DNA of 64,000 bases from Methylobacterium tardum (lineage in GTDB: Bacteria > Pseudomonadota > Alphaproteobacteria > Rhizobiales > Beijerinckiaceae), in assembly GCF_023546765.1 (NCBI RefSeq), contig NZ_CP097484.1:2450001-2514000 (forward strand). The letters run 5' to 3'. The translations under genes and the position numbers were made by a program. This document shows positions 1 through 14,192 of the stretch, in pieces. Within the stretch, counting starts at the first letter, position 1. Each line of letters begins with the position of its first letter. The notes beneath the pieces were generated by a model. The model searched no databases. It was given only the letters and a program-made list of their open reading frames with translations, and was not told the origin of the DNA.

Positions 1-977
1 CCGGCTTCTTCCCCGGCATGATCCTCTACTTCACCTACTGGTTTCCGCAGCGGTACCGGGCTCGGGTGGTGGCCGCCCTGTTCCTGGCCGTGCCGGGCTC
101 GAACGTCCTCACCGCGGTGATCTCGGGGGCGATCCTGCAGCTCGACGGAACATGGGGGCTGCACGGCTGGCAGTGGCTGTTCATCCTCGAGGCGGTGCCC
201 TCGATCCTGCTGGCCTTCGCGGTTCTGGCGCTGATGACGGACCGGCCGGCCCAGGCGACCTGGCTGAGTGCGGAGGACCGTGCTTGGCTGGCAGAGACGC
301 TGGCGGCGGAGCGCGCGGCGACGCTCCGGACCCATGGGCATTTCACGCTCTGGCAGGTCCTCACCGACCGGCGGGTGCTCGCGCTTGGGGCGATCTACTT
401 CAACATCGGCACCGCCACCTACGGCATCACCTTCTTCCTGCCGCCGATCCTGAAGAGCCTGCACCTCACCGACTGGGAGACCGGCGTGGCCACGGCGGTG
501 CCCTACGTCGTCGGGACCGTCGGCATGATCGCCTGGAGCTGCTCGTCGGACCGGCGCGACGAGCGGCGCTGGCACTTCGTGATCGCCGCGCTGGTCGCCG
601 CCCTGGGCCTGATCGCCTCCGGTCCGATGCTGGGCAGCCTCTGGGCGCTCACGGCGATGTCGGTGGCGACGATCGGGCTCTACGGGAGCAAGCCGGCCTT
701 CTGGGCGATGCCGGGGGAGTTCCTGTCGGGGCCGGCGGCGGCCGGCGGCATCGCGCTGATCAACGCGATCGGCAATCTCGGCGGGTTCGTCGGTCCCTAC
801 GTGCTGGGCTGGCTCAAGGATTACACCGGCACTTACGAGGCCGGACTTTACTTCCTGGCGGCTTGTGCCGTCGCGTCCGGAGCCATCACATGGGTCGCAG
901 TCCGGCCGGGCAGGATGTCGGCGGATCGGCGGTTCGACGCGGAGGGGGCAGTCCAGCCGGCCCGTCCGAACCCGTGA
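1..977 (+). CDS. MFS transporter, anion:cation symporter (ACS) family, 5'-truncated
   Basis: Inner-membrane major facilitator, probably a proton-coupled importer of an organic or sugar acid. The frame is open to the left edge, where the residues GFFPG directly precede Met-18; the run GFFPG-MILYFTYWFP is characteristic of ACS-family (tartrate/phthalate/glucarate) transporters, so the first helices lie outside the window. About 325 residues remain, with some nine hydrophobic helices and a charged central loop near residues 75-110. Sixteen bases separate it from the downstream sugar-acid dehydratase, so they are probably cotranscribed. The likely substrate is the dehydratase substrate, but this is inferred from context. 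Confidence 0.85.
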   Translation, partial: GFFPGMILYFTYWFPQRYRARVVAALFLAVPGSNVLTAVISGAILQLDGTWGLHGWQWLFILEAVPSILLAFAVLALMTDRPAQATWLSAEDRAWLAETLAAERAATLRTHGHFTLWQVLTDRRVLALGAIYFNIGTATYGITFFLPPILKSLHLTDWETGVATAVPYVVGTVGMIAWSCSSDRRDERRWHFVIAALVAALGLIASGPMLGSLWALTAMSVATIGLYGSKPAFWAMPGEFLSGPAAAGGIALINAIGNLGGFVGPYVLGWLKDYTGTYEAGLYFLAACAVASGAITWVAVRPGRMSADRRFDAEGAVQPARPNP

Positions 978-993
978 GACCGGAGACAGAGCG

Positions 994-2724
<1,731 letters not shown>

Positions 2725-2775
2725 CCGGCCCGAGCCGTCGGCAACAGGCGGCGGGCCACATGACAGGGAGGTATC

Positions 2776-3779
2776 ATGGTCATGATCGCACGCAGGGGGC
2801 TGCTCGCCGGAGCGGCCCTGCTCGGTGCCGCGCGGGCGGCCGGGGCCGGCTGGGAGCCGTCGCAGCGGGTGCCGGACCCGGCGGTGGAGATCCTCGACCC
2901 AGCCTTCGCCAAGTACAGGCTCGCGTCGGCGACGGTGGAGCGGGTCGCTACCGGCTTCCGCTGGGCCGAGGGGCCGGTCTGGTTCGGCGACATGGGATCG
3001 CTGCTGTTCAGCGACGTGGTCAACGACCGGATCATGAAATGGGAGGAGGCCTCGGGCGCGCTCTCGGTGTTCCGCAAGCCGTCGAACTACGCCAACGGCA
3101 ACACCCGCGACCGGCAGGGCCGCCTGATCACCTGCCAGCACAAGACCCGCAGCGTGACCCGGACCGAGTACGACGGCACCGTCACCACGCTGATGGACCG
3201 GTTCGACGGCAAGCCGCTGAACTCGCCCAACGACGTGGTCTGCCACTCCGACGGCGCGGTCTGGTTCACCGATCCGGCCTTCGGGCCGAACCCGCACGAG
3301 TCGATGGCCGCACCGGAGCTTCCCGGCAACGTCTACCGGATCGATCCCAGGACGGGGCAGGCCAGCGTCGTGGTCGAGGGCGTGGCGGGTCCGAACGGGC
3401 TCTGCTTCTCGCCGGACGAGTCCAAGCTCTACGTCATCGAGGCGCGGGCGAAGCCGAACCGGCTGATCCGCATCTACGATGTGGTCGAGAGCGGCACCAA
3501 GACCGCGAACGGGCGGGTGTTCTACGATGCCGGCACCGGCACGCCGGACGGGTTCCGCGTCGATGTCGACGGCAATCTCTGGTGCGGCTGGGGGATGAGC
3601 GGGCCGAGGACGGGGTCATCGTGCTGTCGCCGCAGGCCAAGCTGATCGGCCGGATCCGCTTGCCGGAGCGCTGCGCCAACCTGTGCTTCGGCGGCGTCAA
3701 CCGCAACCTGCTGCTGATGACGGCGTCGCACTCGGTCTACGCGCTGTACGTGAATACGCGGGGTGCGGGGACCTGCTGA
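2776..3779 (+). pseudogene. SMP-30/gluconolactonase-family lactonase, frameshifted
   Basis: Calcium-dependent beta-propeller lactonase. The N-terminus (ARRGLLAGAALLGAARA) looks like a Tat or Sec signal, so it probably acts in the periplasm. Propeller motifs WAEGPVW, NGNTRD, NSPNDVV, WFTDPAFG and GPNGLCFSPD are present. The reading frame is lost near 3601-3610 and stops at 3645, but the expected end (EDGVIVLSPQ through LPERCAN and ALYVN) continues in the next frame to 3779. A single missing base in gggccgagg explains this. It lies 51 bases after the dehydratase, so lactone hydrolysis, uptake and dehydration form one route. It is either a recent pseudogene or a sequencing error; I favour error because similar breaks recur in the window. 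Confidence 0.8.
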
Positions 3780-3808
3780 GGTTGGACGGGCGGTTCGCGC
3801 CGCAGTGC

Positions 3809-3901
3809 CGTCCTTGCGAGCGGAGCGAAGCAATCCAAGATAGCGCCACGCTGACCGATGTCGCGCTGCCCTGGCTCGCTTCGCTCCACTCGCGATGACG
3901 G
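3809..3901. repeat. Intergenic palindromic repeat, family A copy 1
   Basis: About 93 bases. The left arm is CCGTCCTTGCGAGCGGAGCG followed by AAGCAATCC; the right arm is tcgcttcgctccactcgcgatgacgg, which is near its reverse complement. The middle carries a gcgccacgctgaccgatgtcgcgctgccctgg-like segment. The same plan recurs at 7857, 19569, 32959 and 43547. It lies between two convergent genes, where a stem-loop could act as a bidirectional terminator. It fills most of the gap before metH. Confidence 0.75.
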
Positions 3902-3919
3902 GGGCGCAAGCCCCCGCCC

Positions 3920-7672
<3,753 letters not shown>

Positions 7673-7691
7673 CGTGCGTCCTGTCAGATCA

Positions 7692-7801
7692 CCTCATCCT
7701 GAGGTGCCGAAGCGAAGCGGAGGCCTCGAAGGAGCCCTCCAGATGTTGTGGCGATCGTCGGAACCCGCCTTCGAGGCCGCTCGCGCGGCACCTCAGGAGG
7801 G
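7692..7801. repeat. Intergenic palindromic repeat, family B copy 1
   Basis: About 110 bases with outer arms cctcatcctgaggtgccg and ggcacctcaggaggg, and inner arms ggaggcctcgaagg and ccttcgaggcc. The second copy is at 54203-54316. It sits in the metF-metH gap, which is otherwise gene-free from 7673 to 7974. When transcribed it would form a long hairpin just upstream of the metH start. Confidence 0.75.
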
Positions 7802-7856
7802 AGAAAAATTTTGTCCACTCAGACGCTTCCGTGCCATGGGCGTGGAAGCGTCCTCG

Positions 7857-7945
7857 TCTTTGCGAGCGAAGCGGAGCAATCCAGCAGCGCCACGCTAAAG
7901 GATGTCGCGCTGCCCTGGGTCGCTTCGCTGCGCTCGCGATGACGG
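7857..7945. repeat. Intergenic palindromic repeat, family A copy 2
   Basis: Arms tctttgcgagcgaagcggagcaatcc and gggtcgcttcgctgcgctcgcgatgacgg flank a core almost identical to the copy at 3809 (gcgccacgctaaaggatgtcgcgctgccctgg). It lies directly beside the family B copy, so the metF-metH spacer holds two unrelated repeat types. Confidence 0.75.
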
Positions 7946-7974
7946 GTCGGGAGCGTCAAGCGCGGACCCGAAAA

Positions 7975-8895
7975 TTAGGCCGCCGCCTTCGCCGCCGCCA
8001 GCTTCGGCGCCTGAGCGCGCAGGCCGAGCAGGTGGCAGATCGCGTAGACCAGATCCGAGCGGTTCATCGAGTAGAAGTGGAAGTCGTTGACGCCCTCGTC
8101 CACGAGGTCGAGCACCTGCTCGGCCGCCACCGCGGCGGCGACGAGCCGGCGGGTCTCGACATCGTTCTCCAGGCCCTCGAACCGGGCGGCCAGCCAGTAC
8201 GGCACCGAGGCGCCGGTGCGGCGGGCGAAGTTCGCCGCCTGCTTGAAGTTCTGCACCGGCAGGATGCCCGGGATGATCGGGATCGTGATCCCGGCGGCCC
8301 GGACCTTGTCCAGGTAGCGCAGGTAGATCTCGTTCTCGAAGAAGAACTGGGTGATCGCCTGATCGGCGCCGGCATCGACCTTGGCCTTCAGAGCGTCGAT
8401 GTCCGCCTCGAGCGACGCCGCCTCCGGGTGCTTCTCGGGATAGGCCGAGACCGACACCTTGAAGTCGCCGATCCGCTTGATCCCCTCGACCAGCTCGGCG
8501 GTCGAGGCGTAGCCCTCCGGATGCGGCCGGTAGGCGTGGCCGACGCCCTCGGCCGGGTCGCCGCGCAACGCCACGATGTGACGCACGCCCGCGTCCCAGT
8601 AGGACTGGACCACCGCGTCGATCTCCTCGCGGGTGGCGTCCACGCAGGTGAGGTGCGCGGCCGGCTTCAGGCTGGTCTCGCGGACCATCCGGGCCACGGT
8701 GTTGTGGGTGCGCTCGCGGGTCGAGCCGCCGGCCCCGTAGGTCACCGACACGAAGCTCGGCTGGAGTGGCGCGAGGCGCTCGATCGAACCCCAGAGGATC
8801 TTCTCCATCTCCTCGGTCTTCGGCGGGAAGAACTCGATCGAGACACGGATCGGGTGGTAGCCGTCGCGGCTGGCGCGGTGAGTGGAGCGTCGCAT
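7975..8895 (-). CDS. metF: 5,10-methylenetetrahydrofolate reductase
   Basis: FAD-dependent TIM-barrel enzyme of 306 aa that makes 5-methyltetrahydrofolate for MetH. The family motif SIEFFPPKTEEME starts near residue 19 and holds the catalytic glutamate. FVSVTYGAGGS, HLTCVDA, ALRGDP and ITQFFFE are the usual barrel and FAD-binding segments. The C-terminus is alanine- and lysine-rich. The start is supported by a GAGGA box upstream of 8895. It is 48 bases downstream of the arsR-methyltransferase gene and in the same orientation as metH, so the three genes form a methionine-regeneration unit. Confidence 0.97.
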   Translation of the reverse strand: MRRSTHRASRDGYHPIRVSIEFFPPKTEEMEKILWGSIERLAPLQPSFVSVTYGAGGSTRERTHNTVARMVRETSLKPAAHLTCVDATREEIDAVVQSYWDAGVRHIVALRGDPAEGVGHAYRPHPEGYASTAELVEGIKRIGDFKVSVSAYPEKHPEAASLEADIDALKAKVDAGADQAITQFFFENEIYLRYLDKVRAAGITIPIIPGILPVQNFKQAANFARRTGASVPYWLAARFEGLENDVETRRLVAAAVAAEQVLDLVDEGVNDFHFYSMNRSDLVYAICHLLGLRAQAPKLAAAKAAA

Positions 8896-8943
8896 CGGGG
8901 TCTCGTCCTCTATGTCGGTCGGTTCAGACGATGGGGTTGAGCC

Positions 8944-9954
8944 TCAGGCGAAGGCGCGCTGGGGCTGTTCGGTTGTCTCGTTGGCCAGCCCATCCTGAGC
9001 CAGCCAGAGGGTGACGGTGAGCTGGCCCGCTTCGCGCGGTGCCAGATCGCGCGTGGCGACCGTGTCGAGGCCGGTCTCTGCGAGCCAGCCGGACACCTGA
9101 TCGCTGGAGAAGCCGAGGCGGCGGTGGGCTTGGCTCGTGCGCAGGAACTCCAGCTCGTGCGGTGCGAAGTCTACCACCAGGAGGCGGCCCCCCGGCGCCA
9201 CGAGCCGGGCGGCGGCGCGCAGCGCCCGGGCCGGGTCATCGAGATAATGCAGCACCTGATGCACCACCACGAGGTCGAAGCTCGCGCGCGCGAAGGGCGG
9301 CGCGTGGATGTCGCCCTGTCGGAGGTCGACCCGCGTCAGGCCCTGCCGTTCCAGGTTGGCTCGGGCGACCGACAGCATGGCATGGCTCGAATCGAGCCCG
9401 GTAGCGCGCCCGGCGCGCGGCGCGAGCAGGCCGAGCATCCGGCCCGTGCCGGTACCGAGATCGATCAGGCTGCCGATCGGACGGTCGCCCAGAGCGACGA
9501 GAACCGCCGCCTCGACGGTCGCCTCAGGCACGTGCAGGGAGCGCAGCTCGTCCCATTTGGGTGCCAGCCGCGCGAAGAAAGTCTCGGCTGTCTCAGCCCG
9601 CTGCGCCCGGACGGCGTCGAGCCGGGCGCGATCCTCCGAGAGAGGCGGCGCGGTCCGGTCGAGACCGGACAGCAGCGGATCCGCAAGCCCGGCGCGGGCT
9701 TCGGACAGCCGGAAGAACGCCCAGGCGCCCTCACGGTGGCGCTCGGCGAGCCCGGCCTCCACCAGAAGCTTGAGATGCCGCGAGATCCGCGGCTGCGACT
9801 GGCCCAGAATGTCGGTGAGGTCCGAGACCGACAACTCGCCCTCCGCGAGCAGCGCCAGGATGCGCAGGCGCGTCTCCTCGGCGGCCGCCCGGAGAACGCC
9901 GAGCGCCTCCGGAAATGGGATCGAACCCGCCTCTTGCCTGCGTTCGATAGACAT
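8944..9954 (-). CDS. ArsR-family regulator fused to a SAM-dependent methyltransferase domain
   Basis: About 336 aa. Residues 10-85 are an ArsR winged helix (EETRLRILALLAEGELSVSDL, then the recognition helix SQPRISRHLKLL). The rest is a class I methyltransferase fold with the SAM motif LIDLGTGTGRMLGLLAP and LVVVHQVLHYLDDP. In this family, fused regulators next to metF and metH are thought to sense S-adenosylhomocysteine or SAM rather than methylate a substrate. I place the start at 9954; an in-frame ATG at 9990 exists but would put the operator at 9951-9970 inside the gene. Neither start has a strong ribosome site, and a leaderless message from 9954 is possible. Autoregulation and control of metF-metH are inferred. 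Confidence 0.85.
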   Translation of the reverse strand: MSIERRQEAGSIPFPEALGVLRAAAEETRLRILALLAEGELSVSDLTDILGQSQPRISRHLKLLVEAGLAERHREGAWAFFRLSEARAGLADPLLSGLDRTAPPLSEDRARLDAVRAQRAETAETFFARLAPKWDELRSLHVPEATVEAAVLVALGDRPIGSLIDLGTGTGRMLGLLAPRAGRATGLDSSHAMLSVARANLERQGLTRVDLRQGDIHAPPFARASFDLVVVHQVLHYLDDPARALRAAARLVAPGGRLLVVDFAPHELEFLRTSQAHRRLGFSSDQVSGWLAETGLDTVATRDLAPREAGQLTVTLWLAQDGLANETTEQPQRAFA

Positions 9955-9970
9955 AAAGATATGTTTATGT
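9951..9970 (-). promoter_or_regulatory. Probable operator of the arsR-metF-metH operon
   Basis: The 20-mer ACATAAAGATATGTTTATGT is an inverted repeat with a single mismatched pair (positions 8 and 13). It is AT-rich in a GC-rich neighbourhood and overlaps the ATG of the ArsR-family gene. Its half-site and spacing resemble the SAH-responsive ArsR (SahR-type) operators described for methionine-cycle genes. I saw no second copy ahead of metF or metH, which supports one promoter for all three genes. Confidence 0.7.
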
Positions 9971-10070
9971 GCGTTTCGAGCGCCGTGCAAGCGCGATCTT
10001 GACCCTGCTCTGCCGAATCATGGGACCCGAGCGCGACGACGGCGTTGAACGCAGGCCCGTGGAGGCGCGC

Positions 10071-10652
10071 ATGCCCGACAGCCCCTATCCGCAGATCATG
10101 CTCGTCCGCCACGGCGAGACCGAGTGGAGCCGTTCCGGTCGGCATACCGGGCGCAGCGACATCCCGCTCACGCCGACCGGCGAGGCCGCCGCGCGGGCCC
10201 TTGCGCCGCGTCTCGAGATGCGCTCCTACTCGGCGGTGTGGTCGAGCCCATCGGGCCGGGCAGCCACCACCTGCGAACTTGCGGGTTTCGGCGATCAGCG
10301 CGCGATCGACCCGGATCTGGCCGAGTGGAATTACGGCGCCTACGAGGGGCGGACGACGCCGGCAATCTTGGCCGAGCGTCCGGGTTGGCGCCTGTTCCGC
10401 GATGGCTGCCCGGGCGGCGAGACGGCCGCCGATGTCGGGATCCGGGCGGACCGGGTCATCGCGCGGGCCCGGGCCCTCGATGCCGACCTCCTCGTGTTCT
10501 CGAGCGCGCATTGTCTGCGGGTGCTCGCCGCGCGCTGGATCGGCCTGCCGCCGGAGGCCGGAGCACTCCTCGTTCTCGGCACCGCGAGCGTCTCGGTGCT
10601 CGGCTACGAGCACGATCGTACCGAGCCGGTCCTGCGGGCCTGGAACGGTTAG
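10071..10652 (+). CDS. Histidine phosphatase family protein
   Basis: Cytoplasmic phosphohydrolase of 193 aa in the phosphoglycerate-mutase-like fold. LVRHGETEWSRSGRHTGRSD near residue 10 carries the phosphorylated histidine (RHGE), and FSSAHCLRVLAARW carries the second histidine. The open frame extends back to 9969, but ATG 10071 has a GTGGAGG ribosome site and gives the standard length. The substrate is unknown; small members act on phosphosugars, cobalamin precursors or phosphoproteins. It is divergent from the arsR operon and converges on the bestrophin gene with an 8-base gap. Confidence 0.85.
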   Translation: MPDSPYPQIMLVRHGETEWSRSGRHTGRSDIPLTPTGEAAARALAPRLEMRSYSAVWSSPSGRAATTCELAGFGDQRAIDPDLAEWNYGAYEGRTTPAILAERPGWRLFRDGCPGGETAADVGIRADRVIARARALDADLLVFSSAHCLRVLAARWIGLPPEAGALLVLGTASVSVLGYEHDRTEPVLRAWNG

Positions 10653-10660
10653 GCCCTGCC

Positions 10661-11557
10661 CTATCGCAGCCAGTATCCGTCCGGGGTCAGCGCGTCCGGC
10701 ATCGGCTCGCCGAGCGCGTGATGCACGATCCGGTCGACGGCGCGGACCATCGCGTCGAGAGGCAGATCGTTCGGCTCGGTTCCGAACGGCTCCTCCAACT
10801 CGTCTCCGAGAGCGTCGAGGCCGAAGAAGGTGTAGCCGACCAGCGCCACGACGACCGGCGTCGCCCAGCCGAGGGAGCCGGTGAGCCCCACCGGCAGGAG
10901 CAGGCAGTAGAGCCAGGCGGTGCGGTAGACCAGCAGCGTGTAGGCGAAGGGCAGCGGCGTGTTGGCGATGCGCTCGCAGGCGGTGTGCACCGCCGACAGC
11001 GCCTCGATCCGCGATTCCAGGATGCCGAACTGGATGTCGGTGAGCCGTCCCGCCCGCACCGCAGCCGCCAGGTCGCGCGTGATCGCGGCCAGGACCGAGT
11101 CGGTTGGGTTGGGGCCGGTCCTGTCCGAACCCGGCACCCTTCCGTCGATGGCCGCGGCTTCATCGAGACCGCGCAGCCGCGCCCGAAGACCGTGCGCGAA
11201 GCCGGAGAGCCGCCGGAGCTGGGGGGCCGCGTCCGCATCCGGCAGCAGCGCCGGCAGGGCGCGTGCGAGGTTGCGGACCTCGCCGATCAGGCTGCCCCAG
11301 AGCTTCCGGGCCTCCCACCAGCGCTCGTAGCAGGCGTTGTTGCGGAAGCTCAGGAAGATCGAGAGGGCGAGGCCCACCAGGGTGAAGGGCGTGACGCCGG
11401 CCGTCATTGGGAAGACCGCGGGCCAGCGCGCCTCGGCCCAGACCACCGCGCAGGAGACCGCCACGATCCCGGCGAGCTTCGGCGCCACCCGCGGCAGGAT
11501 CGACCCGCGCAGGGTGAACAGCAGGGTGAGCAGGTTGGGCCGGGTGCGGACGATCAT
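10661..11557 (-). CDS. Bestrophin family ion channel (UPF0187)
   Basis: Inner-membrane protein of 298 aa. It starts MIVRTRPNLLTLLFTLRGS and carries the hallmark RNNACYERWWEARKLWGSL after the second hydrophobic segment, then PLPFAYTLLVYRTAWLYCLLLP and a GLDALGDELEEPFG acidic stretch near the C-terminus. Bacterial bestrophins are pentameric, mostly cation-selective channels. The open frame reaches upstream to 11704, but that extension is Arg-rich and unlike the family, so I use ATG 11557. Function in this organism is unknown. Confidence 0.88.
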   Translation of the reverse strand: MIVRTRPNLLTLLFTLRGSILPRVAPKLAGIVAVSCAVVWAEARWPAVFPMTAGVTPFTLVGLALSIFLSFRNNACYERWWEARKLWGSLIGEVRNLARALPALLPDADAAPQLRRLSGFAHGLRARLRGLDEAAAIDGRVPGSDRTGPNPTDSVLAAITRDLAAAVRAGRLTDIQFGILESRIEALSAVHTACERIANTPLPFAYTLLVYRTAWLYCLLLPVGLTGSLGWATPVVVALVGYTFFGLDALGDELEEPFGTEPNDLPLDAMVRAVDRIVHHALGEPMPDALTPDGYWLR

Positions 11558-11651
11558 CGGGCTATCGAGGCTGGAGCGTCGCCGTCCTGCCCTGCCCCCT
11601 GCACGCCGGCAAGAGACGTCTCCGTGAGGAGGCCGCCGGACGGGCGGTCGC

Positions 11652-12575
11652 TCAGACCGGCTCCGCTTCCCACAGCCACGCCGCGCCGCGGACGCCCGAC
11701 GCATCCCCGTGGAGGCTCGCCCGCACCGGTGTGTCGAAGGCGTCGGAGAAGATGTGAGGGGCGATCGCGGCGGGCAGACCGTCGATCAGCTCGGGAATGC
11801 GCGACAGGCCGCCGCCGATCACGACGACGTCCGGGTCGAGGAGGTTGATCACCTGGGCGGCCGCGCGCCCGAGCCGGTCGAGATGGCGTGCGAGCGTCTC
11901 CTGCGCCTCCGCAGCGCCCGCCCGGGCGGCGGAGACGATCGCCTCTGCGGACAGCGGCGCGCCGTGCCGCCGACCGTAATCGGCCGCGAGGCCGGGGCCG
12001 GCCAGCCACGTCTCGATGCAGCCCCGGCGACCGCAATAGCAGTCGGGGCCCGGACGCTCGTCGTCGCGCGGATAGGGCAGCGGGCCGTGGCCCCATTCAC
12101 CGGCGATGCCGGTGCGGCCCGTGAGCACCCGCCCGTCGATGGCGATGCCCGATCCGACCCCGGTGCCCAGGATCACCGCCCAGACGACCCGTGCGCCGGC
12201 GCCAGCGCCGTCGATCGCCTCCGAGACCGCAAGGCAATTCGCGTCGTTCTCGATCCGCAGCGGCCGACCCAGCCGCCGCGTCAGGTCGGCGCCGAAGGGC
12301 TGCCCATTGAGCCAGTGGGAATTGGCATTGCGCACGAGGCCGGTCGCGGGCGACAGGCTGCCCGGCATGCCGATGCCGACCGTGCAAGGCGTCCCGGCCA
12401 TCCCCTCGAGCTCCAGCACGAGGGCCGCCACCGCCTCGACGGTGGCGCCATAATCGCCGCGCGGGGCGGCGACCCGGGTATCGGCCACCGTGCGGCCGTC
12501 CCGGTCCAGCACGATCCCGGCGATCTTGGTGCCGCCGAGATCGATGCCGAGGCGCGTGCCTGCGGGCCGGCCCAT
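11652..12575 (-). CDS. ROK family sugar kinase (glucokinase/fructokinase-like)
   Basis: 307-aa cytoplasmic ATP-dependent hexose kinase. The phosphate-binding loop GIDLGGTKIAGIVLD is at the N-terminus, ENDANCLAVSEA and GTGVGSGI follow, and the ROK zinc signature EWGHG ... CYCGRRGCIE is complete. There is no N-terminal helix-turn-helix, so it is an enzyme rather than a ROK repressor. Its ATG shares one base with the dctA stop (TGATG), implying translational coupling to a dicarboxylate transporter, an unusual pairing. Substrate could be glucose, fructose, mannose or an amino sugar. Confidence 0.9.
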   Translation of the reverse strand: MGRPAGTRLGIDLGGTKIAGIVLDRDGRTVADTRVAAPRGDYGATVEAVAALVLELEGMAGTPCTVGIGMPGSLSPATGLVRNANSHWLNGQPFGADLTRRLGRPLRIENDANCLAVSEAIDGAGAGARVVWAVILGTGVGSGIAIDGRVLTGRTGIAGEWGHGPLPYPRDDERPGPDCYCGRRGCIETWLAGPGLAADYGRRHGAPLSAEAIVSAARAGAAEAQETLARHLDRLGRAAAQVINLLDPDVVVIGGGLSRIPELIDGLPAAIAPHIFSDAFDTPVRASLHGDASGVRGAAWLWEAEPV

Positions 12576-13954
12576 CACTCCGCGGCGGCGACCTTGCCGT
12601 CGGTCGCCATCGGCTGCGGTGTCTCGTCGGCGATGTGGGTGCCGATGGAGACCGGGTGGGCCATGACCTCGTTGAGCTTGGCCACGTCGAGCTCGCCCTC
12701 CCAGCGGCTGACGACCACGCAGGCGACGCCGTTGCCGACGAGGTTGGTCAGCGCGCGGCACTCGGACATGAACTTGTCGATGCCGAGAACGAGGGTCATG
12801 GCGGCCACCGGGACCGGGCTGTTCGGGATCGCCGAGAGGGTCGCCGCCAGGGTGATGAAGCCCGCGCCGGTGACGCCCGAGGCGCCCTTCGAGGTCAGCA
12901 TCGCGACCAGGATGATGGTGGCGTACTGCGTGATGCTCAGGTCCACGCCCACCGCCTGCGCGAGGAACAGGGTCGCGAGCGTCATGTAGATGTTGGTGCC
13001 GTCGAGGTTGAACGAGTAGCCCGTCGGCACGACGAGGCCGACCACGGAATCCGACGCGCCGAGCCGGCGCATCTTGGTCATCAACTGCGGCAACACCGTC
13101 TCGGACGAGGAGGTGCCGACCACGATCAGCAACTCGTCCTTGATGTAGGCGAGGAAGCGCAGGATCGAGAAGCCGGCGACCCGGGCGATCGCGCCGAGCA
13201 CCACAACCACGAACAGGAGCGCGGTGACGTAGAAGGTGCCGACCAGCCACGCGAGGTCGTAAACCTTCTGGATGCCGTACTCGCCGATGGTGAACGCCAT
13301 GGCGCCGAAGGCGCCGAGCGGCGCGAGCTTCACCACGATGCCGATGATCTTGAAGAAGATCTGGCCGGCGGTGTCGATCGCGTGGTTCACCGAAGCCGCC
13401 CGCTCGCCAAGGCTCGTGACCACGACGCCGGTGAGGATCGAGATCAGCAGCACCTGCAGCAGGTCGCCGGTGGCGAAGGGATCGAAGAAGCTCTTGGGGA
13501 TGATGGCCAGGATGTGGGCGACGGTGGAATCGGCCGCGGCCTTGCTGGCGTAGGTCGCGACCTTGCTGGCGTCGAGCTTCGACGGATCGGCGTTGAAGCC
13601 TGCGCCCGGCCGGATCACCTCGCCGACCAGCACGCCGATGAGCAGCGCGACGGTGGAGACCACCTCGAAGTAGACCAGGGCCTTCAGTCCGACGCGGCCG
13701 ACCTTCTTCAGGTCGCCGATCGACGCGATGCCGTGCACGATGGTGCAGAAGATGATCGGCGCAATCATCATCTTGATCAGGCCGATGAAGGCGTCGCCGA
13801 GCCACTTCATGGCCTTGCCGGTGGCGGGGTCGTACCAGCCGAGAAGGACACCGAGCGCGATGGCGATCAGGACCTGGATATAGAGCACCTTGTACCAGGG
13901 CTCCCGGGGCGCTGCGGCCGCACTCGTCGCGTGGATTGCTTGTGCCATGTCCAT
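12575..13954 (-). CDS. dctA: C4-dicarboxylate:cation symporter
   Basis: Inner-membrane transporter of about 459 aa for succinate, fumarate and malate in the DAACS family. Signature segments are [18 protein letters not shown], the serine-rich loop [15 protein letters not shown] and [14 protein letters not shown], followed by the helix 7-8 region with [14 protein letters not shown]. The start at 13954 (MDMAQAIH) is chosen over 14020 because the extra residues are not family-like; the Met two codons later is equally possible. The stop overlaps the ROK kinase start by one base. No sigma-54 (-24/-12) promoter was recognised in the 238-base upstream gap. Confidence 0.95.
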   Translation of the reverse strand: MDMAQAIHATSAAAAPREPWYKVLYIQVLIAIALGVLLGWYDPATGKAMKWLGDAFIGLIKMMIAPIIFCTIVHGIASIGDLKKVGRVGLKALVYFEVVSTVALLIGVLVGEVIRPGAGFNADPSKLDASKVATYASKAAADSTVAHILAIIPKSFFDPFATGDLLQVLLISILTGVVVTSLGERAASVNHAIDTAGQIFFKIIGIVVKLAPLGAFGAMAFTIGEYGIQKVYDLAWLVGTFYVTALLFVVVVLGAIARVAGFSILRFLAYIKDELLIVVGTSSSETVLPQLMTKMRRLGASDSVVGLVVPTGYSFNLDGTNIYMTLATLFLAQAVGVDLSITQYATIILVAMLTSKGASGVTGAGFITLAATLSAIPNSPVPVAAMTLVLGIDKFMSECRALTNLVGNGVACVVVSRWEGELDVAKLNEVMAHPVSIGTHIADETPQPMATDGKVAAAE

Positions 13955-14121
13955 CCCGTGCGACGACCGCGCACCCTCCCGATTTGCCGGCACGCTAGCG
14001 ATTATCGATCCGCGCCTCAACGGTAGCTCGGTAATCTGCGGCGAACCCCTCGTGACAAAAACCTGTCGATTCCCGCCGGAAAGACTTCTCTAGTCTGACA
14101 ATTGGGCTCATCCCGATAAAC

Positions 14122-14139
14122 GCGGCTGTTTCAAGCCGC
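14122..14139. promoter_or_regulatory. Perfect 6-bp hairpin in the dctA/ldt divergent spacer
   Basis: GCGGCT, a six-base loop, then AGCCGC. It lies 54 bases before the L,D-transpeptidase start and 170 bases before dctA, between divergent genes, so it is not a terminator for either. It could be an operator or chance in GC-rich DNA. No T-tract follows. Confidence 0.3.
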
Positions 14140-14192
14140 CGCCGGATTTCGCCGTCCGATCAACGGCTTCCAGTCTAATTCCGGGGTGACGC

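Noticed and set aside
7673..7974. SAM or cobalamin riboswitch ahead of metH
   Set aside because: The spacer is explained by repeats of families A and B, and I could not find a B12-box or SAM-II core. Infernal would be decisive.
12576..13805. N-terminal extension of the ROK kinase frame
   Set aside because: Overlaps dctA in another frame; composition is Arg/Gly/His-rich. The ROK protein starts at 12575 by homology.
14122..14139. Hairpin as a rho-independent terminator
   Set aside because: It lies between divergent genes and has no T-tract.
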